Below are positions 24,987 to 33,508 of a DNA stretch of 56,140 nt, piece after piece. How positions within the stretch are numbered: position 1 is the first letter of the stretch; every line of letters starts with the position of its first letter. Source of the DNA: Fimenecus sp045613685 (GTDB lineage Bacteria; Bacillota; Clostridia; Oscillospirales; Acutalibacteraceae). The notes beneath the pieces are model-generated. The model saw nothing but the letters and a program-made list of their open reading frames with translations, searched no databases and was not told where the DNA came from. The stretch covers positions 1 to 56,140 of the forward strand of contig JAZLBL010000035.1 in the NCBI GenBank assembly GCA_045613685.1, in the 5' to 3' direction. A program made the position numbers and the translations under genes.

Positions 24987-25844
24987 TTATTTTGAAATCC
25001 CCTTTAACACGGTTTTTGCCACAAATGGTTTATTCATTGTGTAAATATGAACACCATTAACACCGTTCTCTAAAAGCTCGTTAATCTGAGTGATTGCATA
25101 GTCAAGGCCTGCTTTTTGAAGGTCATCGGGACTATCTTTATACTTTTCAAGAAAATTGCTCACCTTTTCAGGAATTTTTGTGCCTGATAAAGTAATAATT
25201 CTATCAATTTGCTTGATATTGGTTATTGGCATTATTCCTGCAAAAACGGGTGCATAAATGCCTTTTTTACGAACCTTTTCAAGGAAATCATAGAAAATTT
25301 CGTTATCATAGAAAAGTTGTGTAATAAAGAAATCGACACCACAATCAAATTTGATTTTTAAGTTATCAATGTCTTTTTCAAGTGAGTCACATTCGGGATG
25401 ACATTCGGGATAACAAGCGCCACCAATGTCAAAATATCCATATTCTTTTATATGTGTTACCAAGTCACTTGCATAAGTATAATATTCCCCTTGTGGTTTT
25501 TCAAAACCTTGTGGAATATCACCACGCATTGCAAGAATGTTATCAATATGATTTTCTTTAAGAATGTTGAGAATACTGTCAATCTGTTCTTTTGGAGTTG
25601 ATGCACAAGTTAAGTGTGCTAACGCAGTTGTATCAAGTCGATTTTTAATAAGTGATGCAATTTTTGTGGTATATTGACTTGTGCCACCACCTGCACCATA
25701 TGTAACACTCATAAAATCGGGGTTAAATGGAGCTAATTCTCGGACTGACCATTCGATACTATCAAATGCAGAGTCGGTTTTCGGAGGGAAAACTTCAAAG
25801 GAAATAAGCTGGTCTTTAACCATAAGTTTTTCAGTAATTCTCAT
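24987..25844 (-). CDS. metF: methylenetetrahydrofolate reductase
   Basis: 285 residues. SFEVFPPKTD at the N-terminus, SVTYGAGGG, LTC and LAMRGDIP, FFITQLFYD and AGIMPITN are MetF/MTHFR motifs. The FAD enzyme reduces 5,10-methylene-THF to 5-methyl-THF for methionine synthesis or the acetyl-CoA route. The ATG at 25844 is chosen: GGTGA is 6 nt upstream, and the longer frame to 25889 would start inside the -35 box. First gene of the operon with DUF5685, J-like, membrane protein and radC. No metV (zinc subunit) gene is seen. Confidence 0.95.
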   Translation of the reverse strand: MRITEKLMVKDQLISFEVFPPKTDSAFDSIEWSVRELAPFNPDFMSVTYGAGGGTSQYTTKIASLIKNRLDTTALAHLTCASTPKEQIDSILNILKENHIDNILAMRGDIPQGFEKPQGEYYTYASDLVTHIKEYGYFDIGGACYPECHPECDSLEKDIDNLKIKFDCGVDFFITQLFYDNEIFYDFLEKVRKKGIYAPVFAGIMPITNIKQIDRIITLSGTKIPEKVSNFLEKYKDSPDDLQKAGLDYAITQINELLENGVNGVHIYTMNKPFVAKTVLKGISK

Positions 25845-25860
25845 ATCATTCACCGAAAAT

Positions 25861-25889
25861 ATAATAGCACATTCATATTTTTTTGGCAA
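25861..25889 (-). promoter_or_regulatory. extended -10 promoter of the metF operon
   Basis: On the minus strand, TTGCCA (25889-25884), 17-nt spacer ending TGC, TATTAT (25866-25861). The leader would be only about 10 nt, just enough for the SD. Confidence 0.65.
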
Positions 25890-25904
25890 TAGATAGGTTG
25901 GTTT

Positions 25905-25930
25905 TTAATATTTTGTTTACAAAATATTAA
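25905..25930. promoter_or_regulatory. 26-bp perfect inverted repeat upstream of the metF promoter
   Basis: TTAATATTTTG / CAAAATATTAA, 11-bp arms with a 4-nt centre, 15 bp upstream of the metF -35 box and 29 bp after the end of the flavoprotein operon. It could be a regulator site for metF or part of the transcript end of the upstream operon. There is no T-run after it on the minus strand. Confidence 0.45.
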
Positions 25931-25957
25931 CGGCGGGAGCAAGCTCCCGCCCTACAA
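25931..25957. repeat. interspersed hairpin element (stem + CCTACA), copy 1
   Basis: GGCGGGAGC AA GCTCCCGCC, a perfect 9-bp GC stem followed by CTACAA. It is very GC-rich in an AT-rich gap. It resembles elements at 42750 and 51897, which share the tail but have different stems. Confidence 0.6.
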
Positions 25958-25959
25958 TA

Positions 25960-28590
25960 TTATTTAAAAAGTTTACTTGCGTTTATGATTTCTTCATTTG
26001 TGACTTTGCCTGTTGAGATTGCGTTTACTGCTTTTTCGGCTTCGGCATTTAAGTCAGCGTATGGTGTATTGAGTTTGCTGTTTACATAGTCTGCAAAGTT
26101 TTTGCCATTGAAAATTGCGTTTTGCACTCTCTTATTACCATATTTATCGAAGAATGTTCCGTTTTCATAATAGCTGTAAGTTTCTACTGCATTTTCTGTA
26201 TTACCATTATACTGTGGAATGTCAAGCTTTGAAATTGCATAGTAGTTTGCATCTGTTTCTTTTGCAGTTGTGAAGATTTCTTTGTTATTTTCTTCTGCAT
26301 ATTTTTTAAGAACAAATGCAGTTTCTGTTGAAACCTTACCACCGATTACGATTGTATCAAAATTGAGTATTGCATCAAAATCAGTTGCATTCTTCTGCTC
26401 ATTAAGTACGCTGAAACGACCACCTTTACAGAGAATGCCATTGTCAACAGGTAACGCTCTTGTTACTGTTGAGCCGATATAACGGTAATCAACTGAACAA
26501 AGGTTAGAACAGCTTGTGCAAATGCTGATTTTTGAGTTTTCCTTAACAGGAACACTCTTTGCAAATGCTGTCTTTTCACGAAGCGCACCTGTCGGGCAGA
26601 GCGCAACACACTGACCGCAAGCAATACAAGCAGTTTCTTTAAGTGGTTTTGAGAGTTCAGGCTCAACGAAAGTGTTGAAGCCACGGTTAATAAGACCGAT
26701 TGCTGATTTACCCATAACTTCTTCACAGACTCTTACACAAAGGCCACAAAGAACGCATTTATCTGTATTTCGAGCTATAAGGTCGTTAGCATTTTCCTGA
26801 TTTCTATTGTGCTTTTCACCTGCAAATCTTGATGGCTTTACATCATAATCGTTTGCATAAGAAATAAGCTTACATTCATAGTAATCATGGCAACCACATT
26901 CAAGGCAACGATTTGCCTCTTTCTTTGCCATTTCTTCAGTAAAACCAAAATTCACTTCTTTGAAATTAGTTTTTCTGTCAGCAGGTGTCATATGTGGCAT
27001 TTTTGCTCTATCAATTTTTTCAAATCTTGAATAGTCAATAGCCTTGCTATCCTGTTCAACGAAATATGGCTTTTTGTAGCCTACTGTTTCACCATTTAAA
27101 AATCTGTCAATTACAACTGATGCTTTTTGTGCTTCACCAATTGCAGCAATTGCAATATCAGCACCTTTATTTGTTGCGTCACCTACTGCGAATACACCAT
27201 CAACTGATGTTGTGAATCGGCTTTCGTCGGCTGAAATTGTATTTTTACGAGTTGCTTCGAGAGTTTCAAAGCCATTGAGATTTGGATACTGACCGATAGC
27301 CATAATTACAGAATCAAGCTTGATTTCTTCTGTTTCACCTTCAATTGCAACAGGGCTTCTACGACCACTTTCGTCAGGCTCACCAAGTTTCATTTTCTGA
27401 AGAATTACACCGTTGAGTTTTCCGTTTTCACCTGTAAATTCAATAGGGTTTGTAAGGAATTTGTAAATAACTCCTTCTTCCTCTGACTCAAGGATTTCCT
27501 GTGGGTCAGCAGGCATTTCGTCCTTTGTACGACGATAAATTACATATACATTTTCTGCACCAAGTCGCACTGCTACTCGACAAGCGTCCATAGCGGTATT
27601 ACCGCCACCACAGACAGCAACATTTTTACCGATTTCAGGCTTATTACCAAGTGCTACTTCACGAAGGAAGTCGATACCACCCCAAACACCATCTAAATCT
27701 TCACCCTGAACTCGCATTTTACTGCTGTTCCAAGCACCGATTGCAACGAGAGTTGCATCAAAATCGTTCTTAATTTCTTCAAAAGTAATATCCTTACCAA
27801 TATTTACATTATTTTTGAGTTCTACACCCATATCCTCGATAAGCTTGATTTCTTTATCAAGAACTACTTTTGGAAGTCTGTATTCAGGGATACCGTAACG
27901 AAGCATACCACCCATTTGTGGCATCTGTTCAAAAACAGTCACACTGTGTCCTTTTTTACGAAGAAAATATGCTGCTGTAAGACCTGCAGGACCACCACCG
28001 ATAACTGCAACCTTTTTATTTGTGTCAGGTTCAATTTCAGGGATGTATGTATCACCATTCAAATCTATATCAGCTACAAAGCTTTTAAGGAATGCAATTG
28101 AAATTGGTTCGTCAACATACTGTCTGCGACACTTTTTCTCGCAAGGATGTGGACAAATTCTTCCGATTGACGCAGGAAGTGGCAATTTATTTTTAATAAG
28201 CTTGACTGCTTCTGTGTATTCACCATTTGCAATAAGACCAACATAGCCTTGACAATCCGTGCCAGCCGGACAAGCCTTGCTACAAGGTGCAACACAGTCA
28301 CCTGTATGGTCAGAAAGTAAGAGTTCAAGAGCAACCTTGCGGGATGATTTTACTCGTTCTGTCTGTGTATGAACAACCATACCGTCATTTACTTTTGTTG
28401 AACATGCACGAAGAAGTTTAGGAATTCCTTCAACCTCAACTGTACAAAGACCACAAGCACCATAAAGTTCTACTCTGCCATCATAACAGAGATTGGGAAT
28501 TTTTATTCCGTTCTGTGAAGCGACATTGAGTATTGTTGAGCCTTCTTCTGCTATTAACTTTTTACCATCTATTGTTACTGTAATACTCAA
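25960..28590 (-). CDS. iron-sulfur flavoprotein: 2Fe-2S + GltD-like + ferredoxin + NuoG-like fusion
   Basis: 876 residues. Order: 2Fe-2S plant-type ferredoxin (Cys 35, 46, 49, 63); GltD-type Fer4_20 Cys domain (about 100-180; CPHPCEKKC); FAD site VAVIGGGPAGLTAAYFL; second Rossmann VAVCGGGNTAMDACR with YRRTKDEMPA for NAD(P)H; 2x4Fe-4S (CVLCGLCVRVC, CIACGQCVALCP); a molybdopterin-oxidoreductase-type 4Fe-4S motif (CTSCSNLC, later ILCKGGR). The last 150 residues are a remnant with no molybdopterin catalytic domain or H-cluster. The start is TTG with GGAGGTG 6 nt upstream. With NuoF and NuoE it should pass electrons between NADH, NAD(P)H and ferredoxin. Its true acceptor is unknown. Confidence 0.85.
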   Translation of the reverse strand: MSITVTIDGKKLIAEEGSTILNVASQNGIKIPNLCYDGRVELYGACGLCTVEVEGIPKLLRACSTKVNDGMVVHTQTERVKSSRKVALELLLSDHTGDCVAPCSKACPAGTDCQGYVGLIANGEYTEAVKLIKNKLPLPASIGRICPHPCEKKCRRQYVDEPISIAFLKSFVADIDLNGDTYIPEIEPDTNKKVAVIGGGPAGLTAAYFLRKKGHSVTVFEQMPQMGGMLRYGIPEYRLPKVVLDKEIKLIEDMGVELKNNVNIGKDITFEEIKNDFDATLVAIGAWNSSKMRVQGEDLDGVWGGIDFLREVALGNKPEIGKNVAVCGGGNTAMDACRVAVRLGAENVYVIYRRTKDEMPADPQEILESEEEGVIYKFLTNPIEFTGENGKLNGVILQKMKLGEPDESGRRSPVAIEGETEEIKLDSVIMAIGQYPNLNGFETLEATRKNTISADESRFTTSVDGVFAVGDATNKGADIAIAAIGEAQKASVVIDRFLNGETVGYKKPYFVEQDSKAIDYSRFEKIDRAKMPHMTPADRKTNFKEVNFGFTEEMAKKEANRCLECGCHDYYECKLISYANDYDVKPSRFAGEKHNRNQENANDLIARNTDKCVLCGLCVRVCEEVMGKSAIGLINRGFNTFVEPELSKPLKETACIACGQCVALCPTGALREKTAFAKSVPVKENSKISICTSCSNLCSVDYRYIGSTVTRALPVDNGILCKGGRFSVLNEQKNATDFDAILNFDTIVIGGKVSTETAFVLKKYAEENNKEIFTTAKETDANYYAISKLDIPQYNGNTENAVETYSYYENGTFFDKYGNKRVQNAIFNGKNFADYVNSKLNTPYADLNAEAEKAVNAISTGKVTNEEIINASKLFK

Positions 28591-30339
28591 TTATTTCACC
28601 TCCACAGCATTGAAACGACAAACTGATACACAGTTGCCACATTTTATACACTTATCCATATCAATCATATGAGGATTTTTAACTGTACCGCTGATTGCAC
28701 CAACAGGACATTTATTTGCACAAAGTGTACATCCCTTACAAGCATCTGCGTTGATTTCAAATGCAAGAAGATTTGTACATTCGTGTGCAGCACATTTTTT
28801 ATCCACAATATGCTCAACATATTCGTGTTTAAAGTATTTTAAAGTTGTAAGAACAGGGTTTGGTGCTGTCTGTCCAAGTCCACACAATGCACCGTCTTTA
28901 ATTGCAAGACAAAGTTCTTCAAGTAAATCTATATCGTCTTCCTTGCCGTTGCCTTCTGTAATTCTTGTGAGAATTTCAAGCATTCTCTTTGTACCAAGAC
29001 GACAATGAACACATTTACCACAAGACTCTTTTGCAGTAAAGTCAAGGAAAAAACGAGCCATTTCGACCATACAAGTGCTATCGTCCATAACAACCATACC
29101 GCCTGAGCCCATAATTGCACCTGTCTGAGAAAGTGCTTTATAGTCAATTACTGTATCAAGTAATTCTTCAGGGATACATCCGCCTGATGGTCCACCCATC
29201 TGTACTGCCTTAAAATTCTTATCATTTTTGATACCACCACCGATATCAAAAATAACATCACGAAGTGTTTTACCCATTGGAATTTCAACAAGTCCACCAC
29301 GCTTGATTTTACCCGTAAGCGCAAATACTTTTGTACCCTTACTATTTTCTGTACCCATTGATGAGAAAGCATTACCACCATTTAAGATAATCCAGCTTAC
29401 ATTTGCAAAGGTTTCAACATTGTTGATATTTGATGGTTTATGCCAATAGCCTGACTGTGCAGGGAATGGTGGTTTAAGTCTTGGCATACCACGAGAGCCT
29501 TCAAGTGACTCAATAAGTGCAGTTCCTTCACCACATACGAAAGCACCTGCACCTGCTTTAATTCTGAAATCACAAGAAAAGTCAGTACCCATAATATTCT
29601 GACCGATAAAGCCTTTTGCCTTTGCCTGGTCGATAGCATTTTGTAATCTTCTGATGGCAAGAGGATATTCAGCACGGACATAAACGATTGCTTCGCAAGC
29701 ACCAATTGCGAAGGCTGCGATAAGCATACCTTCAATAAGGTTATGGGGGTCACCCTCGATAACAGCTCTGTCCATAAATGCACCTGGGTCACCTTCGTCA
29801 GCGTTACAGATAAGGTATTTCTTATCTCCCGTTGACTGACGAGCTGCATTCCACTTAAACCAAGTTGGGAAACCTGCACCACCGCGACCGGCAAGACCCG
29901 AAATCTTAATTTCTTCAATTACATCTTCAGGTAACATTGTTGTTAAAACTTTATTTAGTGCTTTATATCCATCGTCATTTGTATAATCATCAATGATTTC
30001 AGGATTAATAACACCACAATGACGGAGTGCTATTCTTGTCTGCTTATCTAAAAACTGTTTATCGTCGTCAAAAATTTTAAATTCTGCAACTGATGTTAAA
30101 TCATTATTGTTAATTGCGATTGCAATTTTCTCTGCGATTTCACTAGTTACTTTTACAAATCTGTGAAGTCCATCATCCGCATAAACATCAACGATGGGTT
30201 CAAGATAGCACATACCGATACAGCCTGTAACAGTTAATTGATTATTAGATAAATCAAGGTTGGAATTCAAAATATCATATGCTTTATGAGCACCTGCAGC
30301 AATGCCACAGCTACCCTGACCAACTGCAATTTTCATCAT
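28591..30339 (-). CDS. NuoF/HydB-like NADH-binding flavoprotein
   Basis: 582 residues. An N-terminal thioredoxin-like 2Fe-2S region (GQGSCGIAAGAH, VTGCIGMCYLEP), then the complex I 51-kDa core: SGLAGRGGAGFPTWFKW (FMN), CNADEGDPGAF, AYVCGEGTAL-type GAGAFVCGEGTALIESL, and the 4Fe-4S motif ESCGKCVHCRLGT. Two C-terminal 4Fe-4S motifs follow (CKGCTLCANKCP, CIKCGNCVSVC). This full layout is that of HydB/BfuB subunits in electron-bifurcating enzymes, not of respiratory NuoF. The ATG overlaps the nuoE stop (ATGA). It should bind FMN and NADH. Confidence 0.93.
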   Translation of the reverse strand: MMKIAVGQGSCGIAAGAHKAYDILNSNLDLSNNQLTVTGCIGMCYLEPIVDVYADDGLHRFVKVTSEIAEKIAIAINNNDLTSVAEFKIFDDDKQFLDKQTRIALRHCGVINPEIIDDYTNDDGYKALNKVLTTMLPEDVIEEIKISGLAGRGGAGFPTWFKWNAARQSTGDKKYLICNADEGDPGAFMDRAVIEGDPHNLIEGMLIAAFAIGACEAIVYVRAEYPLAIRRLQNAIDQAKAKGFIGQNIMGTDFSCDFRIKAGAGAFVCGEGTALIESLEGSRGMPRLKPPFPAQSGYWHKPSNINNVETFANVSWIILNGGNAFSSMGTENSKGTKVFALTGKIKRGGLVEIPMGKTLRDVIFDIGGGIKNDKNFKAVQMGGPSGGCIPEELLDTVIDYKALSQTGAIMGSGGMVVMDDSTCMVEMARFFLDFTAKESCGKCVHCRLGTKRMLEILTRITEGNGKEDDIDLLEELCLAIKDGALCGLGQTAPNPVLTTLKYFKHEYVEHIVDKKCAAHECTNLLAFEINADACKGCTLCANKCPVGAISGTVKNPHMIDMDKCIKCGNCVSVCRFNAVEVK

Positions 30340-30830
30340 TCTTCCTCCCCTGCTTTTTCCTGTAATTCTTTAAAGATAGAAACAGCTTTTTCAGGTGTTA
30401 ATGACCCATATGTATCGTCATTTATCATCATAACAGGTGAAAGACTGCAACAACCAAGACAAGCAACATTTTTGAGTGTAAAAAGTCCGTCTTTAGTTGT
30501 TTCGTCGTCTTTAATACCCAAGTATTCATTGATTACCTTTTCAATCTGTAATGAGCCATTAACATGACAAGCTGTACCCTGACAAAGCATAATGAGATAT
30601 TTACCCACAGGTTCTAAACGGAACTGTGAATAGAATGTTGCAACACCCATTATTTTAGTTACTTTAATTCCTGTTCTTTGTGAGATATGCAAAATCACAT
30701 CTACGGGTAAATAGCCATAAACATCCTGTGCGTTCTGTAAAATTGTTATAAGACTTCCCGGCACTGTTGCATATTTTTCTAAACAAGGCTCAAGTAATGA
30801 AAAATCGTTATTCTGACAGTTACAGTTCAT
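30336..30830 (-). CDS. NuoE/HydC-like 2Fe-2S subunit
   Basis: 164 residues with the complex I 24-kDa fold: GYLPVDVILHISQRTG, GVATFYSQFRLEP, and four cluster ligands in CQGTACHVNG and NVACLGCCSLSP. It carries a 2Fe-2S cluster next to the NuoF-like FMN. First gene of the three-gene operon, with translational coupling to the next gene. Confidence 0.94.
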   Translation of the reverse strand: MNCNCQNNDFSLLEPCLEKYATVPGSLITILQNAQDVYGYLPVDVILHISQRTGIKVTKIMGVATFYSQFRLEPVGKYLIMLCQGTACHVNGSLQIEKVINEYLGIKDDETTKDGLFTLKNVACLGCCSLSPVMMINDDTYGSLTPEKAVSIFKELQEKAGEEE

Positions 30831-30859
30831 AATAAACCCCCGAAAATTAAACTACATAT

Positions 30860-30888
30860 ATAATAATATAATCTGTTTATTTTTTCAA
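30860..30888 (-). promoter_or_regulatory. sigma-A-type promoter of the NuoEF-type operon
   Basis: On the minus strand, TTGAAA (30888-30883), 17-nt spacer, TATTAT (30865-30860), giving a leader of about 25 nt. Confidence 0.65.
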
Positions 30889-30917
30889 ATATAAAATGTG
30901 GTAAATATAAAAAAATA

Positions 30918-30946
30918 TCGACATTAAGACTAAAAAGGTATATAAT
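30918..30946 (+). promoter_or_regulatory. sigma-A-type promoter of the PHP gene
   Basis: TCGACA (30918-30923), 17-nt spacer, perfect TATAAT (30941-30946). Confidence 0.7.
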
Positions 30947-30978
30947 AAATAAAAAGAATTTATAAAAGAGGAATCATA

Positions 30979-31665
30979 TTGAAAAAGTTTTTATATGAAA
31001 TGCATTTTCACACAAAAAATACTAGCAACTGTGCTAATGTTAAAGCTAGGGATGCTGTTGAAGAATATATTAAAGCAGGATATGACGGAATTGTTGTCAC
31101 CGACCACTTAAGTCCATCAACTTATATGAATTTTGGTCGTGAGTTATTGTCTTGGAAAAAGAAAGTTGACTTCTTTTTGCGTGGTTATAAAGAGGCTCTC
31201 GAAACTGCTAATGGAAGAATTCATGTACTTTTGGGTATGGAATTAAGATTTAAAACAAGTGAGGGTGAAAACGATTATCTTGTTTATGGGATTACAGAAG
31301 ATTTTTTATATAAACACCCCAACTTGCTTAATATGAATAGTAAAACATTCTATGAATTGGCAAAGAAGAATGGTTTATTAGTTTTTCAGGCTCATCCATT
31401 TAGAGTTGGTATGAAAGTAACGAATCCAAAATATCTTGATGGCGTTGAAATCTTCAATGGAAACCCAAGACACAATTCAAGCAACGATATTGCCGAAATG
31501 TGGGCAAAAAAATATGACCTTATGGTCACTTCGGGGTCAGATTATCACGAATATGAAGATTTGGGTTCAGGTGGAATTTGGTTTAAAAAACAAATTCCAG
31601 ATAATAAAACTTTGGTTGAGGAATTGAAGAAACAAGATTATGAAATTAAAAAGCTCTGCAATTAA
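30979..31665 (+). CDS. PHP domain metal-dependent phosphoesterase
   Basis: 228 residues with all PHP metal motifs: EMHFHTKNTS (HxH), VVTDHLS, LGMELRFK (Glu), FQAHPFRVG, and GSDYHEYEDLG. The size and layout fit small PHP phosphoesterases of the YciV/TrpH type, which cleave nucleoside phosphates or short RNAs. The start is TTG with AAGAGGA upstream. It diverges from the NuoEF-type operon. Its exact substrate is unknown. Confidence 0.88.
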   Translation: MKKFLYEMHFHTKNTSNCANVKARDAVEEYIKAGYDGIVVTDHLSPSTYMNFGRELLSWKKKVDFFLRGYKEALETANGRIHVLLGMELRFKTSEGENDYLVYGITEDFLYKHPNLLNMNSKTFYELAKKNGLLVFQAHPFRVGMKVTNPKYLDGVEIFNGNPRHNSSNDIAEMWAKKYDLMVTSGSDYHEYEDLGSGGIWFKKQIPDNKTLVEELKKQDYEIKKLCN

Positions 31666-31678
31666 GCAGAGCTTTTAG
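31651..31678. terminator. bidirectional terminator between PHP and transketolase genes
   Basis: AAGCTCTGC/GCAGAGCTT stem with a short A/T loop. The left arm includes the end of the PHP coding sequence and its stop. Confidence 0.82.
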
Positions 31679-31690
31679 TTTTATAATTAA

Positions 31691-32638
31691 TTATTTTTTA
31701 AGTTCTACTGCTTGTTTGCATTTTGCAACAATGTTTGCAGCGTCAAGTCCGTATTCATGGAGAAGCTGTACTGCTGGACCTGATTTACCGAATGTGTCTT
31801 CAACACCTACACGAAGTACTGGAACAGGAACTGTTTCACAAACTACTTCTGCAACTGCTGAACCAAGACCACCGATAACATTGTGTTCTTCTGCAGTTAC
31901 GATTACGCCTGTTTTCTTTGCGCTTTCGATAACGAGTTCACGGTCAATAGGCTTGATTGTTGCCATATTAACAACCCTTGCGTTGATGCCTTCTGCTTTG
32001 AGTTCTTCATAAGCCATAAGTGCTTCGTTAACCATAAGGCCTGTTGCGATGATTGTTACATCGTCGCCTTCTTTAAGAACAGTGCCTTTACCGATTTCGA
32101 ACTTATAGTTTTCATCAAATACTCTTGGCACTGCAAGACGGCCAAATCGCATATAAACAGGGCCTTCGTGCTCTGCTGCTGCCATAACGCAAAGTCTAGC
32201 TTCAACATCGTCAGCAGGGTTGAGAATTACCATATTTGGAATTGTTCTCATAAGACCAATATCTTCACAACACTGATGGCTTGCACCGTCTTCACCAACA
32301 GAAATACCTGCGTGAGTTGCGCCGATTTTAACATTGAGATTTGTATAGCTGATTGAGTTTCTAACCTGTTCAAAAGCACGACCTGCGGCAAACATTGCAA
32401 ATGATGATGCAAATACTGTATATCCTGCACTTGCAAGACCTGCTGCAACGCCCATCATATTTCCTTCTGCAATACCACAGTCAATGAATTTTTCAGGGTG
32501 CTCTTTTTTGAACATACCTGTTTTTGTTGCAGCTGCTAAGTCTGCATCAAGAACAAGAATTTTAGCATCTGTATTTCCTAATTCTACGAGTGCTTTACCA
32601 TAAGCATCACGAGTTGCTGTTTTAATTACTTCGCTCAT
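31691..32638 (-). CDS. transketolase, C-terminal subunit
   Basis: 315 residues holding the pyrimidine-binding and C-terminal domains of transketolase: CGIAEGNMMGVAAGLA, GATHAGISVGEDGASHQ and the C-terminal VVTAEEHNVIGGLGSAVAE. It pairs with the upstream N-terminal subunit to transfer two-carbon units in the non-oxidative pentose phosphate pathway. The start is the ATG at 32638, with GGAGGGTG lying inside the end of the upstream gene (1-nt gap). The longer frame to 32659 is rejected. Last gene of the long minus-strand block. Confidence 0.95.
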   Translation of the reverse strand: MSEVIKTATRDAYGKALVELGNTDAKILVLDADLAAATKTGMFKKEHPEKFIDCGIAEGNMMGVAAGLASAGYTVFASSFAMFAAGRAFEQVRNSISYTNLNVKIGATHAGISVGEDGASHQCCEDIGLMRTIPNMVILNPADDVEARLCVMAAAEHEGPVYMRFGRLAVPRVFDENYKFEIGKGTVLKEGDDVTIIATGLMVNEALMAYEELKAEGINARVVNMATIKPIDRELVIESAKKTGVIVTAEEHNVIGGLGSAVAEVVCETVPVPVLRVGVEDTFGKSGPAVQLLHEYGLDAANIVAKCKQAVELKK

Positions 32639-32639
32639 T

Positions 32640-33485
32640 TTATACACCCTCCAATTCATTAAGTTTTGCAGTAAGCTCTGCTACTGCCTGATTATAAAGT
32701 TCTTCATTTGGAGCAGCGCCATGCCAGTTAACTTGGTTTTCCATATAAGAAACGCCCTTGCCCTTAACTGTTTTTGCTACGATTGCAGTAGGCTTACCCT
32801 TACAATTCTTTGCATTTTCAAGTGCTGCTTCAATTTCATCAAAGTTGTTGCCATCAATTTCGATTGTATTGAAACCGAATGCAGTAAACTTTTCAGGGAT
32901 TGGATATGGTGAGTTAACTTCTTCGATTGTACCATCAATCTGAAGATTGTTATTATCAACGATAACTACAAGGTTATCAAGTTTTTTTGCATTCGCAAAC
33001 ATAGCTGCTTCCCAAACCTGACCCTCTTCGATTTCGCCGTCACCAAGAATTGTATAAACTCTGAAATCTTTGTTATCAAGTTTTGCTGCAAGAGCCATAC
33101 CAACTGCTGCAGAAATGCCCTGACCAAGTGAGCCAGTGCTCATATCTACACCTGGTACACATTTCATGCTTGGGTGTCCCTGAAGATAAGAATCTGCCTT
33201 ACGAAGAGTTTTCATATCTTCTGTTGGGAAAAAGCCTTTAAGTGCAAGTGTTGCATAAAGAGCAGGTGCTGCATGACCTTTTGAAAGAACAAATCTGTCA
33301 CGGTCATCCCATTTAGGATTTGATGCATCAACTTTCATCTCTACATTATAGAGATATGCCATAAGCTCTGCTATTGAAAGTGAGCCACCCGGATGGCCAG
33401 CCTTTGCGTTGAAAATACCTTCTAACAAGAGAAGTCGTTCTTTTGTTGCAAAAATTTCAAGTTCCTTTTTCAAAGAAGCATTCAT
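32640..33485 (-). CDS. transketolase, N-terminal subunit
   Basis: 281 residues, the thiamine pyrophosphate-binding half: GHPGGSLSIAELMAYLY, SKGHAAPALYATL, GSLGQGISAAVGMALA, and the TPP motif GDGEIEEGQVWEAAMFA ending DNNN. Two-gene transketolases are common in Clostridia and archaea. Coupled to the C-terminal subunit gene. Confidence 0.95.
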   Translation of the reverse strand: MNASLKKELEIFATKERLLLLEGIFNAKAGHPGGSLSIAELMAYLYNVEMKVDASNPKWDDRDRFVLSKGHAAPALYATLALKGFFPTEDMKTLRKADSYLQGHPSMKCVPGVDMSTGSLGQGISAAVGMALAAKLDNKDFRVYTILGDGEIEEGQVWEAAMFANAKKLDNLVVIVDNNNLQIDGTIEEVNSPYPIPEKFTAFGFNTIEIDGNNFDEIEAALENAKNCKGKPTAIVAKTVKGKGVSYMENQVNWHGAAPNEELYNQAVAELTAKLNELEGV

Positions 33486-33508
33486 TTTTACTCCCCCTAT
33501 TTTTTTAA

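Noticed and set aside
28591..30830. Respiratory complex I fragment (nuoEF)
   Set aside because: The extra C-terminal ferredoxin motifs, the N-terminal 2Fe-2S domain and the absence of membrane subunits fit the soluble HydBC/Bfu type instead.
31883..32356. 157-residue plus-strand frame in the transketolase gene
   Set aside because: Antisense shadow; no SD and no family pattern.
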